Shown in pieces: positions 18,055 to 26,069 of a DNA stretch of 64,000 bases. Numbering within the stretch: position 1 is the stretch's first letter; every line of letters starts with the position of its first letter. The position numbers were made by a program, and so were the translations under genes. The notes beneath the pieces were generated by a model. The model was not told the DNA's origin, made no database searches, and saw only the letters and a list, made by a program, of their open reading frames with translations. Source of the DNA: BPGL01 sp035463115 (lineage in GTDB: Bacteria; Actinomycetota; UBA4738; HRBIN12); assembly GCA_035463115.1 (NCBI GenBank), contig DATHTO010000139.1, positions 1 to 64,000 of the forward strand, in the 5' to 3' direction.

Positions 18055-18809
18055 GCGGCGACGGAGCGGCGCGCACGGATCCGTCCGGCAGCTTCGCGGT
18101 CGACGTTCCCGTCTATCAGGGACCGTTCCGCTTGTTGGCCGATCTGATCCTCGAGCAGAAGGTCGACGTCTGCGACGTGCCCGTCGCGACGGTGACGGAT
18201 CGGTACCTCGCCCACGCGAGGGACGCCGACGCATGGAACCTCGAAGAGGCTACGTGGTTCCTCGCGATCTGCGCTGTGCTCCTCGAGCTCAAGGTCGCTC
18301 GGCTGACCCCACGCCACACCGAGCCCGACGAGGACGACCTGCTCGGTGGTTCGCCCGACCTCGTGTACGCGCGATCGATCGAGCTGCGTGCGTTCCGCAA
18401 GGTCGCGGTCGAGCTCGCGCGGCGGCTCGAGGACGAGGCGAGCTACTTCGCGAGGGACGTCGGACCCGGCCCCGAGTTCTCGCACCTGTATCCGGACCCG
18501 ATGGAGAAGGTCGCCGCGGATCGGCTCGCGACGCTCGCCGCGCAGCTGCTCCGGCCGCCTCCCACGCTCGATCTGACGCACGTGACGCCGATCCGCTTCA
18601 CCGTCGCCGACGCGATCACGGCGGTCGAGGAGCGGATCCAGGCGATCGCGGGACGGGCGGCGACGTTCCGCGAGCTGGTCGCCGACTGCGAGGACCGTAT
18701 GCACGTCGTGGTGCGCTTCCTCGCCCTGCTCGAGCTGTACCGTGACGGGCGGATCGAGCTCCAGCAGGCGGCGACGTTCGGCGAGATCGAGGTGGAGTGG
18801 CGCGGATGA
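18051..18809 (+). CDS. scpA: Segregation and condensation protein A
   Basis: A 252-residue kleisin that bridges SMC heads in the condensin complex. N-terminal YQGPFRLLADLILEQKVDVCDVPVATV is the classic ScpA opening. The acidic spacer EPDEDDLLGG follows, and a winged-helix end FLALLELYRDGRIELQQAATFGEIEV finishes it. It overlaps trpS and scpB by 4 bases each. No smc gene is in this window. Confidence 0.94.
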   Translation: MSGDGAARTDPSGSFAVDVPVYQGPFRLLADLILEQKVDVCDVPVATVTDRYLAHARDADAWNLEEATWFLAICAVLLELKVARLTPRHTEPDEDDLLGGSPDLVYARSIELRAFRKVAVELARRLEDEASYFARDVGPGPEFSHLYPDPMEKVAADRLATLAAQLLRPPPTLDLTHVTPIRFTVADAITAVEERIQAIAGRAATFRELVADCEDRMHVVVRFLALLELYRDGRIELQQAATFGEIEVEWRG

Positions 18810-19507
18810 GCGACGTGACCGGGACGTACGACACGCGCGCGCTCGAGGCGCTGTTCTTCGTCTCCGACGAGCCCCTGACGTCGTCGGTCCTCGCCCAGGC
18901 GCTCGAGGTCGACCGCCGGACGGTGGAGGCGATGTGCGACGAGCTCGCGCGCGACCTGGATGCGCGGAACGCCGGTCTCGTGCTCCGCAACGTCGCGGGG
19001 GGCTGGCGCCTCTACACCCATCCCGACGCGGCGGCGATCGTGGAGCGGTTCGTCCTGTCCTCACGCCAGGCGCGGCTCACGAAGGCCGCGCTCGAGACGC
19101 TCGCGATCGTCGCCTACAAGCAGCCCGTCACGCGACACCAGGTGAGCGCCGTCCGAGGCGTGAACTCCGACGGCGTCCTGCGCGCGCTCGTGGATCGTGG
19201 GCTCGTCGAGGAGGCCGGGCGCGAGGAGACGCCCGGTCGACCCCTGCTGTACGCGACGACCCCGCAGTTCCTCGAGCGGCTTGGGCTCCCGTCGCTCGCC
19301 GCGTTGCCGTCGCTCGCTCCACTGCTCGACGCCGGCGCCGACGACGCGGGAACGCTCGCCGACGAGGTGGCCGAGGATGCGATCTCCGGCGGTCCGTCCA
19401 CCGCGACCGGAGAGGTCACGGTCGTGGAGGATGCGCCCGACGACGCGGTCGAGGTCGTCGGCGCGGAGCCTGACGCCGCGCCCGAGGTCGATCCCGCCGC
19501 GGGCTGA
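18806..19507 (+). CDS. scpB: Segregation and condensation protein B
   Basis: A 233-residue partner of ScpA in the SMC complex. Two winged-helix domains are readable: RALEALFFVSDEPLTSSVLAQ, then SSRQARLTKAALETLAIVAY with KQPVTRHQVSAVRGVNSDG, the strongest family signature. The last 65 residues are an acidic Asp/Glu/Ala tail with no conserved motif, longer than in most ScpB proteins. It starts within the scpA stop (ATGA) and its stop overlaps the rluB ATG by one base. Confidence 0.93.
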   Translation: MSDVTGTYDTRALEALFFVSDEPLTSSVLAQALEVDRRTVEAMCDELARDLDARNAGLVLRNVAGGWRLYTHPDAAAIVERFVLSSRQARLTKAALETLAIVAYKQPVTRHQVSAVRGVNSDGVLRALVDRGLVEEAGREETPGRPLLYATTPQFLERLGLPSLAALPSLAPLLDAGADDAGTLADEVAEDAISGGPSTATGEVTVVEDAPDDAVEVVGAEPDAAPEVDPAAG

Positions 19508-20229
19508 TGCCCGAGGAGCGTCTCCAGCGCGCGCTCGCGCGCGCTGGGCATGGATCGCGCCGATCGAGCGAGGAGCTGATCGCCGCGGGAAGGGTCAAGG
19601 TCAACGGAAGGGTCGCGACCCTCGGTGACAAGGTCGATCCCGGCAGCGACGAGGTCGAGCTCGACGGCATCCGTGTCAACCTCGACCCGAACGTCCGGTA
19701 CTACGCCCTCCACAAGCCCGTCGGCGTCGTCACGACGATGCAGGACCCGCAGGGCCGCCCGAGCGTCCGCGATCTGCTGCCGCAGGATGGACCCCGCGTC
19801 TTCCCGGTGGGGCGCCTCGACCGGGACACCGAGGGGCTCCTCCTCCTCACGAACGACGGCGACCTCGCGAACCGACTCACGCACCCGCGCTACGGCGTCG
19901 AGAAGGAGTACCTCGCCGAGGTGGACGGCGCTCCGGCGCCGCGGCACGCGACCGCCCTGCGGCACGGTGTCGATCTCGACGACGGTCCGGCGCGTGCGGC
20001 GAGCGTCCGCATCGTCGACGCGCGCGGTGGCCGCGGGCAGCTGCGGCTCGTGATGACCGAAGGCCGCAAGCGCGAGGTCCGGCGCTTGCTCGCCGCCGTC
20101 GGGCTCCCCGTCGTGCGCCTCGTGCGCCTGCGCGTCGGCCCGGTCACCCTCGGCGGCCTGCCGCCGGGGGCCGTCCGAGAGCTGTCGGTCGAGGAGATCC
20201 GCGGCCTCACGGAGGCGGCTGGACGGTAG
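19507..20229 (+). CDS. rluB: 23S rRNA pseudouridine synthase, RluB type
   Basis: A 240-residue enzyme. An S4 domain lies at about 1-60 (RLQRALARAGHGSRRSSEELI). The pseudouridine synthase domain has the catalytic-Asp motif GRLDRDTEGLLLLTNDG and TEGRKREVRRLLAAVG. Family: RsuA/RluB; scp-linked members usually modify U2605 of 23S rRNA. The ATG shares its A with the scpB TGA stop. Order scpA-scpB-rluB-cmk-der matches mycobacteria with the aromatic genes inserted. Confidence 0.92.
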   Translation: MPEERLQRALARAGHGSRRSSEELIAAGRVKVNGRVATLGDKVDPGSDEVELDGIRVNLDPNVRYYALHKPVGVVTTMQDPQGRPSVRDLLPQDGPRVFPVGRLDRDTEGLLLLTNDGDLANRLTHPRYGVEKEYLAEVDGAPAPRHATALRHGVDLDDGPARAASVRIVDARGGRGQLRLVMTEGRKREVRRLLAAVGLPVVRLVRLRVGPVTLGGLPPGAVRELSVEEIRGLTEAAGR

Positions 20230-20232
20230 CCT
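20227..20232 (+). promoter_or_regulatory. Possible -10 box before aroH
   Basis: TAGCCT, whose first three bases are the rluB stop. A leader of about 43 bases with GGGAGGG before the ATG of aroH follows. It would let the aromatic genes be read separately from scpAB-rluB. Confidence 0.35.
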
Positions 20233-20275
20233 TGCCGCGGCGGTCCGACCGACGGGCGCGCGGGAGGGTGCGGTC

Positions 20276-20644
20276 ATGCGGGTGCGTGCGGCGCGAGGCG
20301 CCATCGTGGTGCCGACGGGCGGCGCCGGCGACGTCCTGGCCGCGACCGAGAAGCTGCTCTCGGCGGTCCTCGATCGGAACGCCATCGTCTCCGACGATCT
20401 CGTGAGCATCCTGTTCACCGCGACGGAGGACCTCGTCTCGGCGTTCCCCGCCGAAGCCGCCCGACGGATGGGCCTCGGCGCCGTGCCGCTGCTGTGCGCC
20501 CGCGAGATCCCCGTCGAGGGATCGATGGCGTCGGTCGTGCGGATCCTCGTGCACTTCCATTCCGAGATGGCGCTCGACGAGGTGACGCACGTGTACCTCG
20601 ACGGCGCCGAGACCCTCCGTGATGACCTCGAGCCCACCGCCTGA
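20276..20644 (+). CDS. aroH: Chorismate mutase, AroH class
   Basis: A 122-residue chorismate mutase of the AroH (trimeric, pseudo alpha/beta barrel) fold rather than the helical AroQ fold. RAARGAIVVPTGGAGDVLAAT is the start, ILFTATEDLVSAFPAEAAR carries the active-site segment, and VPLLCAREIPVEGSM and RILVHFH follow. It converts chorismate to prephenate, the substrate of the next gene. It overlaps tyrA by 23 bases. The AroH class is scarcer than AroQ and is typical of Firmicutes and some actinobacteria. Confidence 0.92.
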   Translation: MRVRAARGAIVVPTGGAGDVLAATEKLLSAVLDRNAIVSDDLVSILFTATEDLVSAFPAEAARRMGLGAVPLLCAREIPVEGSMASVVRILVHFHSEMALDEVTHVYLDGAETLRDDLEPTA

Positions 20645-21746
20645 CGGCGCGACGGGTGAAACCGTCGCCGTGATCGGGGCGGGGCTCGTCGGCACCTCGG
20701 TCGCCCTCGCGGCGGCGCGTGCAGGCGCCTCGGTCCGGGCGTGGGACGTCGACCGGCAGCCCCTCGCGATCGCGACGCGGAGCGACGGCATCACCGCTGG
20801 TCCCGACGCGTCGGCGACGGTCCGCCGCGCCACGATCGTCGTCGTCGCGACGCCGATCGCGGCGATCGCGCGATGCGTCGTGGACGCGATCGCCGACGAG
20901 CCGGACGCGGTCGTCACCGACGCCGGCAGCATCAAGACCCACGTGGTCGGCGAGGCGACGTCGCTCGCGCGCGAGCGCGGCGTCAGCCTCGAGCGGTTCG
21001 TTCCCGGTCACCCGATGGGGGGCAGCGAGCGATCCGGACCGGCGCATGCCTCGGCGGCGGTCGTCGACGGGATCGTCTGGGCGGTCACGCCGACGCCGGT
21101 TTCGTCGGCGGCGGCCGTCGCGCGTCTCGAGTCGTTCGTCCGCGCCCTCGGCGCTCGTCCGGTCCGACTCGAACCCGCGCGGCACGACCGCCTCGTCGCC
21201 ACGGTGAGCCACCTCCCGCAGGTGGCGTCCACCGCGCTCATGAGCCTCGCGGCCGCCGAGGAGGCGGACGAGCCCGACATCTTGTTGCTCGCGGCGGGCG
21301 GGTTCCGCGACCTCACGCGCCTCGCCGCGTCGAGCCCCCATCTGTGGAGCGAGATCCTCCTCGCGAACCGCACCGAGGTCGCCCGTGCGATCGATCTGTA
21401 CGTCGAGCGTCTCGAGCGCCTCCGCGACGAGATCCGGGAGGGGGCCGGCACCGCGGTCGAGCGGATCTTCGACGAAGCCAAGGGTGCGCGCCTGGGTCTC
21501 GCCGCGAAGCCACAGGTCCGCGCGGGCGTCGCCGTGCTCCAGGTGCCGATCCCGGACCGCCCGGGCGCCCTCGCGGTCCTCACGGGCAGCCTCGCCGATG
21601 CAGGCGTCAACATCGAGGACCTCCAGATCGTCCACTCGCCGGAGGGGGGACGGGGACTCGTCCACCTCACCGTCGCGGTCGACGCGGCCGACGGGGCCGT
21701 GTCGGTGCTGGCGTCCCACGATCTCGACGCGCTCCGGCTCGCGTGA
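20622..21746 (+). CDS. tyrA: Prephenate dehydrogenase with ACT domain
   Basis: A 374-residue enzyme of tyrosine synthesis. The NAD-binding motif is VAVIGAGLVGTSVALAAARAG (from about 15). The catalytic histidine regions VPGHPMGGSERSG and ATVSHLPQVAST are intact. The C-terminal 80 residues form an ACT domain (VPIPDRPGALAVLTGSLADAGVNIEDL), a likely site of feedback by an amino acid. A GTG lies directly before the ATG at 20622. It begins inside aroH, so chorismate mutase and dehydrogenase are coupled. Confidence 0.93.
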   Translation: MTSSPPPDGATGETVAVIGAGLVGTSVALAAARAGASVRAWDVDRQPLAIATRSDGITAGPDASATVRRATIVVVATPIAAIARCVVDAIADEPDAVVTDAGSIKTHVVGEATSLARERGVSLERFVPGHPMGGSERSGPAHASAAVVDGIVWAVTPTPVSSAAAVARLESFVRALGARPVRLEPARHDRLVATVSHLPQVASTALMSLAAAEEADEPDILLLAAGGFRDLTRLAASSPHLWSEILLANRTEVARAIDLYVERLERLRDEIREGAGTAVERIFDEAKGARLGLAAKPQVRAGVAVLQVPIPDRPGALAVLTGSLADAGVNIEDLQIVHSPEGGRGLVHLTVAVDAADGAVSVLASHDLDALRLA

Positions 21747-21759
21747 GAGGTGAGCGGGC

Positions 21760-23148
21760 ATGCGGCTGCGCGTGACGCCCGGCTCGGCGCTCGGGCCCGC
21801 GACCGTGCGGGTGCCGGGGGACAAGTCGATCGCCCACCGCTGGTTGATCCTCGCCGCGACGGCCGACGGGCTGAGCCGTCTGGTCGAGGTTCCGCCTTCG
21901 CTCGACGTGCGCTCGACGGCCGTCTGCCTGTCGTCCCTCCTTCCCGACGCTCGACCTGCACTCGAGCGCTGGACGCGGAACGTTGCCGCGGCCGTGGAGG
22001 CTGGCGGTTCCACGTGGAACGTCGGGTCGAGCGACGGGGTCGAGGGATCGGCGTTCCCGGTCCTTGAGGTCGACGGTCATGGCCGGGACGCGCTGGTCAG
22101 CGCCGGTCGAGACCTCGACTGCGGCAACTCCGGCACCTCGATGCGCCTCTTCGCCGGCGTCGTCGCGGCGGCGCCGTTCCGGACGGTCCTCACCGGCGAC
22201 GCGAGCCTGGAGCGGCGGCCGATGGAACGGATCGCCGCGCCGCTGCGCTCGATGGGCGCGTCGGTGGCGACGACGGACGGACATGCGCCCATCACGATCG
22301 ACGGCGGCCCGCTCCACGGCATCCGGTACGAGGTTCCGGTCCCGAGCGCGCAGGTGAAGAGCGCCGTGCTGTTCGCCGGCATCGCGGCCGAGGGCGAGAC
22401 GACCGTCGTCGAGCCGGCCGCGACCCGCGACCACACGGAACGCGCGCTCCGCGCCCTCGGCGCCGACGTCACGAGCGACGGCGCATCGGTCACGGTGCGC
22501 CGTTCCCGGCATCGATCCTTCGACGGCCGCGTGCCGGGGGATCCGTCATCGGCGGCGTTCCTCGTCGCCGGCGCCGCGATCACGGGCTCCCGGTTGACGA
22601 TCGAGCGGGTGGGCGTCAACCCGACGCGGACGAGGTACCTCGACGTGATGCGACGGATGGGCGTGACGATCACCGTGGCGGTGACCGGGGAGGAGGTCGG
22701 CGAGCCGGTGGGCGATCTCCGCGTCGAGCCGCCGTCGCGGATCGCGCCGGTCGTCGTCGACGCCGCGGAGCTTCCGCTGGTGGTCGACGAGGTTCCCGTC
22801 CTCGCGGCCCTCGCGGCCCATGCGGACGGACCGTCGTGGTTCGAGGGCGCGCGAGAGCTCCGCGTGAAGGAGAGCGATCGCCTCGTCGGGCTCGCGGAGC
22901 GCTTCCGCGCCCTCGGCCACCACGCCGGCGTGGAGGACGACGCGCTCACCCTCGCCGGCCGGGGCGTCCGCGGCGGTCGTGTCACGTCCGGCGGCGACCA
23001 CCGGATCGCGATGGCATTCGCGGTCGCTGCACTGGCCGCCGATGCGCCCGTCGAGATCGACGGGATGGAGGCCGAAGCCGTCAGCTTCCCAGGGTTCTCG
23101 CGGATGCTGCTCGAGCTGGGGGCCGCTGCGCAGGCGGTCGAGGGATGA
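21760..23148 (+). CDS. aroA: 3-phosphoshikimate 1-carboxyvinyltransferase (EPSP synthase)
   Basis: A 462-residue enzyme of the shikimate pathway. Four motifs used to define class II EPSP synthases are present: GDKS at 20-23, SAQVK at 196-200, RDHTE at 223-227 and NPTR at 287-290. The residue at the glyphosate contact position is Gly125 (LDCGNSGTSMR), as in class I enzymes. About 30 extra residues lie between DVRSTAVCLSSLL and LDCGNSG compared with typical members. The C-terminal KESDRL and GGDHRIAMAFAVA motifs are intact. It lies 13 bases after tyrA and overlaps cmk by 4 bases. Confidence 0.95.
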   Translation: MRLRVTPGSALGPATVRVPGDKSIAHRWLILAATADGLSRLVEVPPSLDVRSTAVCLSSLLPDARPALERWTRNVAAAVEAGGSTWNVGSSDGVEGSAFPVLEVDGHGRDALVSAGRDLDCGNSGTSMRLFAGVVAAAPFRTVLTGDASLERRPMERIAAPLRSMGASVATTDGHAPITIDGGPLHGIRYEVPVPSAQVKSAVLFAGIAAEGETTVVEPAATRDHTERALRALGADVTSDGASVTVRRSRHRSFDGRVPGDPSSAAFLVAGAAITGSRLTIERVGVNPTRTRYLDVMRRMGVTITVAVTGEEVGEPVGDLRVEPPSRIAPVVVDAAELPLVVDEVPVLAALAAHADGPSWFEGARELRVKESDRLVGLAERFRALGHHAGVEDDALTLAGRGVRGGRVTSGGDHRIAMAFAVAALAADAPVEIDGMEAEAVSFPGFSRMLLELGAAAQAVEG

Positions 23149-23801
23149 TCGGCTCGCGCGTCATCGCGATCGACGGCGCGGCGGGGTCGGGGAAGTCCAC
23201 CCTTGCGCGAGCGATCGCCGAACGCCTCGGCCTTCCGTACGTCAACACCGGGGAGATGTACCGGGCCGTCGCGGCCGCTGCGCTGGCGTCGGGCGTGGAC
23301 ACCGACGATGCGCCGGGGCTGCTCGACCTCGCTCGGCGATCGAGGTTCATCCTCGCCGACGGAGCGCCGCGCGAGCTGGAGGTCGAAGGTTGGCCGCGGG
23401 AGCGCCTGCACACCGCCGACGTCGACGCGACGGTGTCGGCCGTGTCACGGCATCCGGCCGTCCGCGCGCATCTCCGAGAGGCGCAGCGGGCGTTCGCCCG
23501 CGCCGGAGCCGTGATGGAAGGTCGTGACATCGCGTCGGTCGTCGTGCCCGACGCGAGGGTGAAGGTCTACGTGACCGCGCACGAGGACGTCCGCGCCTCG
23601 CGCCGCGCGAAGCAACGCGGCGCCGACCTCACCGGAACCGACGACGCCTTGCGCCGACGGGACGCGCGCGACGCGGTGACGACACCGCACGTGCCGGCCG
23701 CCGGGGCGGACGTCGTCGACACGACCCACCTCGACGTCGACGGCGCGATCGAGGCGATCATGGCGATCGTCCGCCGTCGGGCGCCGGAGCTCGTGCCGTG
23801 A
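23145..23801 (+). CDS. cmk: Cytidylate kinase
   Basis: A 218-residue CMP/dCMP kinase. The P-loop is IDGAAGSGKST, YVNTGEMYRAVAAAAL is the nucleotide monophosphate-binding element, and EGRDIASVVVPDARVKVYVTA is the mid-protein signature. Length is normal. Its ATG overlaps the aroA stop and its stop overlaps the der GTG, so aroA, cmk and der are coupled. The cmk-der pairing is the conserved actinobacterial arrangement. Confidence 0.95.
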   Translation: MIGSRVIAIDGAAGSGKSTLARAIAERLGLPYVNTGEMYRAVAAAALASGVDTDDAPGLLDLARRSRFILADGAPRELEVEGWPRERLHTADVDATVSAVSRHPAVRAHLREAQRAFARAGAVMEGRDIASVVVPDARVKVYVTAHEDVRASRRAKQRGADLTGTDDALRRRDARDAVTTPHVPAAGADVVDTTHLDVDGAIEAIMAIVRRRAPELVP

Positions 23802-25141
23802 GCGCGTCGGCGATCCCGTCGATCGCGGTGGTCGGCCGGCAGAACGTCGGCAAGTCGACGTTGGTCAACCGTCTGTTCGGACGCCGCGCGACGATCGCGC
23901 ACGGCATGCCGGGCGTCACGCGCGACCGCCTCGAGCTCGAGGCGAGCTGGAACGGACGGACCTTCGGCCTCGTCGACACCGCGGGATACGTGCACGGTGC
24001 GCAGGGCATCGAGGCGCGTGCGGCCGAGCAGGCGGAGCGCGCGATCGCATCGGCCGACCTGATCGTGTTCGTCGTCGACGTTCAGGCCGGCGTCACCGAC
24101 GAGGACGGTCGGCTCGCGGCGCGGTTCCGACGTTCGTCGACGCCGGTGCTGCTCGTCGCGAACAAGGCGGACTCGCCGAACGACCTGGCCGACGTCGCGA
24201 CCCTGCACCGCCTCGGCCTGGGTGAGCCGTTCCCCGTGTCGGCGCTCCACGGGCAAGGGACGGGCGACCTGTTGGATCGCATCGTCGAGCTGCTGCCGGA
24301 TCGCGCCGCGCCGGCCGATCCGCACGACGAGCGCCGCTTCGCGATCGTCGGACGCCCAAACGTCGGGAAGTCGAGCCTGTTCAACCGCTTGGTGGGGGAG
24401 GAGCGCGCGATCGTCTCCGACGTCGCCGGAACGACGCGCGACGCGATCGACTCGCTGGTCGACTGGCCGACGCTCGGTCGCGTGCGGTTCGTCGACACCG
24501 CCGGCATGCGCCGGGGAACGAAGGTGCGCGGCGTCGAGTACTACAGCGTCCTCCGGGCGGCCGAGGCGATCGAGGGCGCGCACGTCGCGGTCCTCGTCCT
24601 CGACGCCGTCGGCGGCTTCACGACGGAGGACAAGAAGATCGCGAACCGCGTGATGGACGCGGGCCGAGCGCTCCTCGTGGTGGCGAACCGTTGGGACCTC
24701 GTCGAGGAGAAGGACGAGACGTTCAAGCGCCTCGGCGACGAACTCTCGATCTACGCGTCCGCGGAGGTCGTCCGCACCTCGGCACTGACCGGCCTCGGGG
24801 TGCATCGTCTGCCGTCGATCCTCGTCGACCTCCACCGCAGGTGGACCTCGGAAGCCCCGACGTCGGTGGTGAACGACCTGTTGCAGCAGGCGCAGCGGGA
24901 GCGGCCCACGCCGCGGAGCGCGAGCACGCTCCACTACGTCACGCAGGTCGCGACGGGTCCCCCGACGTTCACGATCTTCGGGGGGGCCCGGCCGCCCGAC
25001 GCCGGCTACCGGCGCTACCTCGAGAATCGGTTCCGTCGAGAACTCCACCTCGACGGCGTGCCGATCCGGTTGCGGTTCCGCGCGCGAGAGCGGAAGTCGC
25101 GACGCCCACGGGAGGCGTCGGGTGGCGAACCCGACCGGTAG
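23798..25141 (+). CDS. der: Ribosome assembly GTPase Der (EngA)
   Basis: A 447-residue protein with two GTPase domains in tandem. First G1 is VVGRQNVGKST with VDTAGYVHG as G3 and NKAD as G4. The second G1 is IVGRPNVGKSS with FVDTAGMRR and VANRWD as G4. A KH-like C-terminal domain ends the protein. Der acts in 50S subunit maturation. It starts with GTG inside the cmk stop. Its stop codon TAG is also the first half of the -10 box of the following tRNA. Confidence 0.96.
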   Translation: MSASAIPSIAVVGRQNVGKSTLVNRLFGRRATIAHGMPGVTRDRLELEASWNGRTFGLVDTAGYVHGAQGIEARAAEQAERAIASADLIVFVVDVQAGVTDEDGRLAARFRRSSTPVLLVANKADSPNDLADVATLHRLGLGEPFPVSALHGQGTGDLLDRIVELLPDRAAPADPHDERRFAIVGRPNVGKSSLFNRLVGEERAIVSDVAGTTRDAIDSLVDWPTLGRVRFVDTAGMRRGTKVRGVEYYSVLRAAEAIEGAHVAVLVLDAVGGFTTEDKKIANRVMDAGRALLVVANRWDLVEEKDETFKRLGDELSIYASAEVVRTSALTGLGVHRLPSILVDLHRRWTSEAPTSVVNDLLQQAQRERPTPRSASTLHYVTQVATGPPTFTIFGGARPPDAGYRRYLENRFRRELHLDGVPIRLRFRARERKSRRPREASGGEPDR

Positions 25142-25144
25142 GAT
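25139..25144 (+). promoter_or_regulatory. -10 box of tRNA-Pro
   Basis: TAGGAT spanning the der stop codon, ten bases before the tRNA 5' end. The spacing fits start of transcription just ahead of the mature tRNA. Confidence 0.5.
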
Positions 25145-25154
25145 GGGCGTCCAT

Positions 25155-25229
25155 CGGGCCGTGGCGCAGCTTGGTTAGCGCGTCTGACTGGGGGTCAGAA
25201 GGTCGCCGGTTCGAATCCGGCCGGCCCGA
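25155..25229 (+). tRNA. tRNA-Pro (anticodon GGG)
   Basis: A 75-base cloverleaf. The acceptor stem CGGGCCG pairs fully with CGGCCCG and A is the discriminator. The anticodon stem TCTGA/TCAGA encloses the loop CTGGGGG, giving anticodon GGG. The T stem GCCGG/CCGGC encloses TTCGAAT. The CCA end is not encoded. It lies 3 bases before the pgsA-like ATG. Confidence 0.95.
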
Positions 25230-25232
25230 CCG

Positions 25233-25844
25233 ATGGAACCGACGCCGCACGAGGCGCACGCCGACACGTCGCGCGTGCTGACGGTTCCCAACGCCATCTC
25301 CGCGATCCGCATCGCGCTGATCCCCGTCTTCGTGTTGCTGATCGTAGACCGAGACACCACGGTGTGGGGCGTCGTCCTGTTCGCGCTCGTCGTGGCGACG
25401 GACTGGGTCGACGGCACGATCGCGCGTCGCACGGCTCAGGTCTCGACCCTCGGCAAGGTCCTCGATCCCGTCGCGGACCGTCTCGCGATCGCCGCAGGGC
25501 TGATCGCGTTCGTCGCCCGTGACCTCTTCCCGTGGTGGGCCGCCGCGCTGATCCTCGCGCGCGACGGCGCCGTGCTCCTCGTCGGCGTCGTCGCGATGGC
25601 GCGACATGCCGTTCGGCTCGACGTCCGCTGGATCGGGAAGATCGCGACGTTCTCGTTGATGAGCGCGATCCCGTGGATCGCGTGGGGGCGGCTCGAGCTC
25701 CCGCTGGCCGAGGTGGCGACCGTGGCCGGATGGATCGCGTTCGTCGTCGGGATCACCGAGTACTACATCGCCGCCGTCCGGTACGGCATCGACCTGCGGG
25801 TCGCGGCGCGGCGGGGCGGGGGAGGGGTCGAAGCGTCGACGTGA
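25233..25844 (+). CDS. CDP-alcohol phosphatidyltransferase (PgsA-type)
   Basis: A 203-residue membrane enzyme. The family motif DG-xx-AR-x8-G-xxx-D-xxx-D reads DWVDGTIARRTAQVSTLGKVLDPVADR. Four to six hydrophobic segments surround it. It probably makes phosphatidylglycerol phosphate or cardiolipin from CDP-diacylglycerol; a pgsA homologue sits near garA in mycobacteria too. The ATG is 3 bases past tRNA-Pro, so the tRNA is probably processed from a joint transcript. The stop codon lies in a 20-bp sequence that is then repeated once. Confidence 0.9.
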   Translation: MEPTPHEAHADTSRVLTVPNAISAIRIALIPVFVLLIVDRDTTVWGVVLFALVVATDWVDGTIARRTAQVSTLGKVLDPVADRLAIAAGLIAFVARDLFPWWAAALILARDGAVLLVGVVAMARHAVRLDVRWIGKIATFSLMSAIPWIAWGRLELPLAEVATVAGWIAFVVGITEYYIAAVRYGIDLRVAARRGGGGVEAST

Positions 25845-25870
25845 ACCGCGAAGCGTCGACGTGAACCGCG
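25831..25870 (+). repeat. Perfect tandem duplication, 2 x 20 bp
   Basis: The unit AAGCGTCGACGTGAACCGCG occurs twice without gap (25831-25850 and 25851-25870). The first copy carries the pgsA-like stop codon. The palindrome GTCGAC sits in each copy. Confidence 0.9.
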
Positions 25871-25962
25871 GGCGCCCGCCCGGAACCTCGACCTCGAGGG
25901 ATCGATCGACCGCAGCTGGAGACTGACCCTCGAGTGAGGTCCACGACCGGGCGCCCACGAGG

Positions 25963-25991
25963 TTGACCCTTCCTCCCACCGGCGATAGCGT
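25963..25991 (+). promoter_or_regulatory. Sigma70-type promoter of the FHA gene
   Basis: TTGACC at 25963-25968, 17-base spacer, TAGCGT at 25986-25991. Predicted start of transcription is near 25998, leaving a leader of about 70 bases that contains a long hairpin. Confidence 0.65.
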
Positions 25992-26002
25992 GCATGTCGC
26001 AT

Positions 26003-26038
26003 CGAGGGTCGAGGGTGAAGCTACTTCCCCGACCCTCG
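26003..26038 (+). promoter_or_regulatory. Long hairpin in the leader of the FHA gene
   Basis: CGAGGGTCG (26003-26011) pairs perfectly with CGACCCTCG (26030-26038). Inside, GAAG/CTTC adds a short apical stem. It lies between the predicted start of transcription and the TTG start codon, so it would be part of the mRNA leader. Confidence 0.6.
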
Positions 26039-26069
26039 CCTCGAGGCAGCGTCCGACGGAGCGTGGAGC

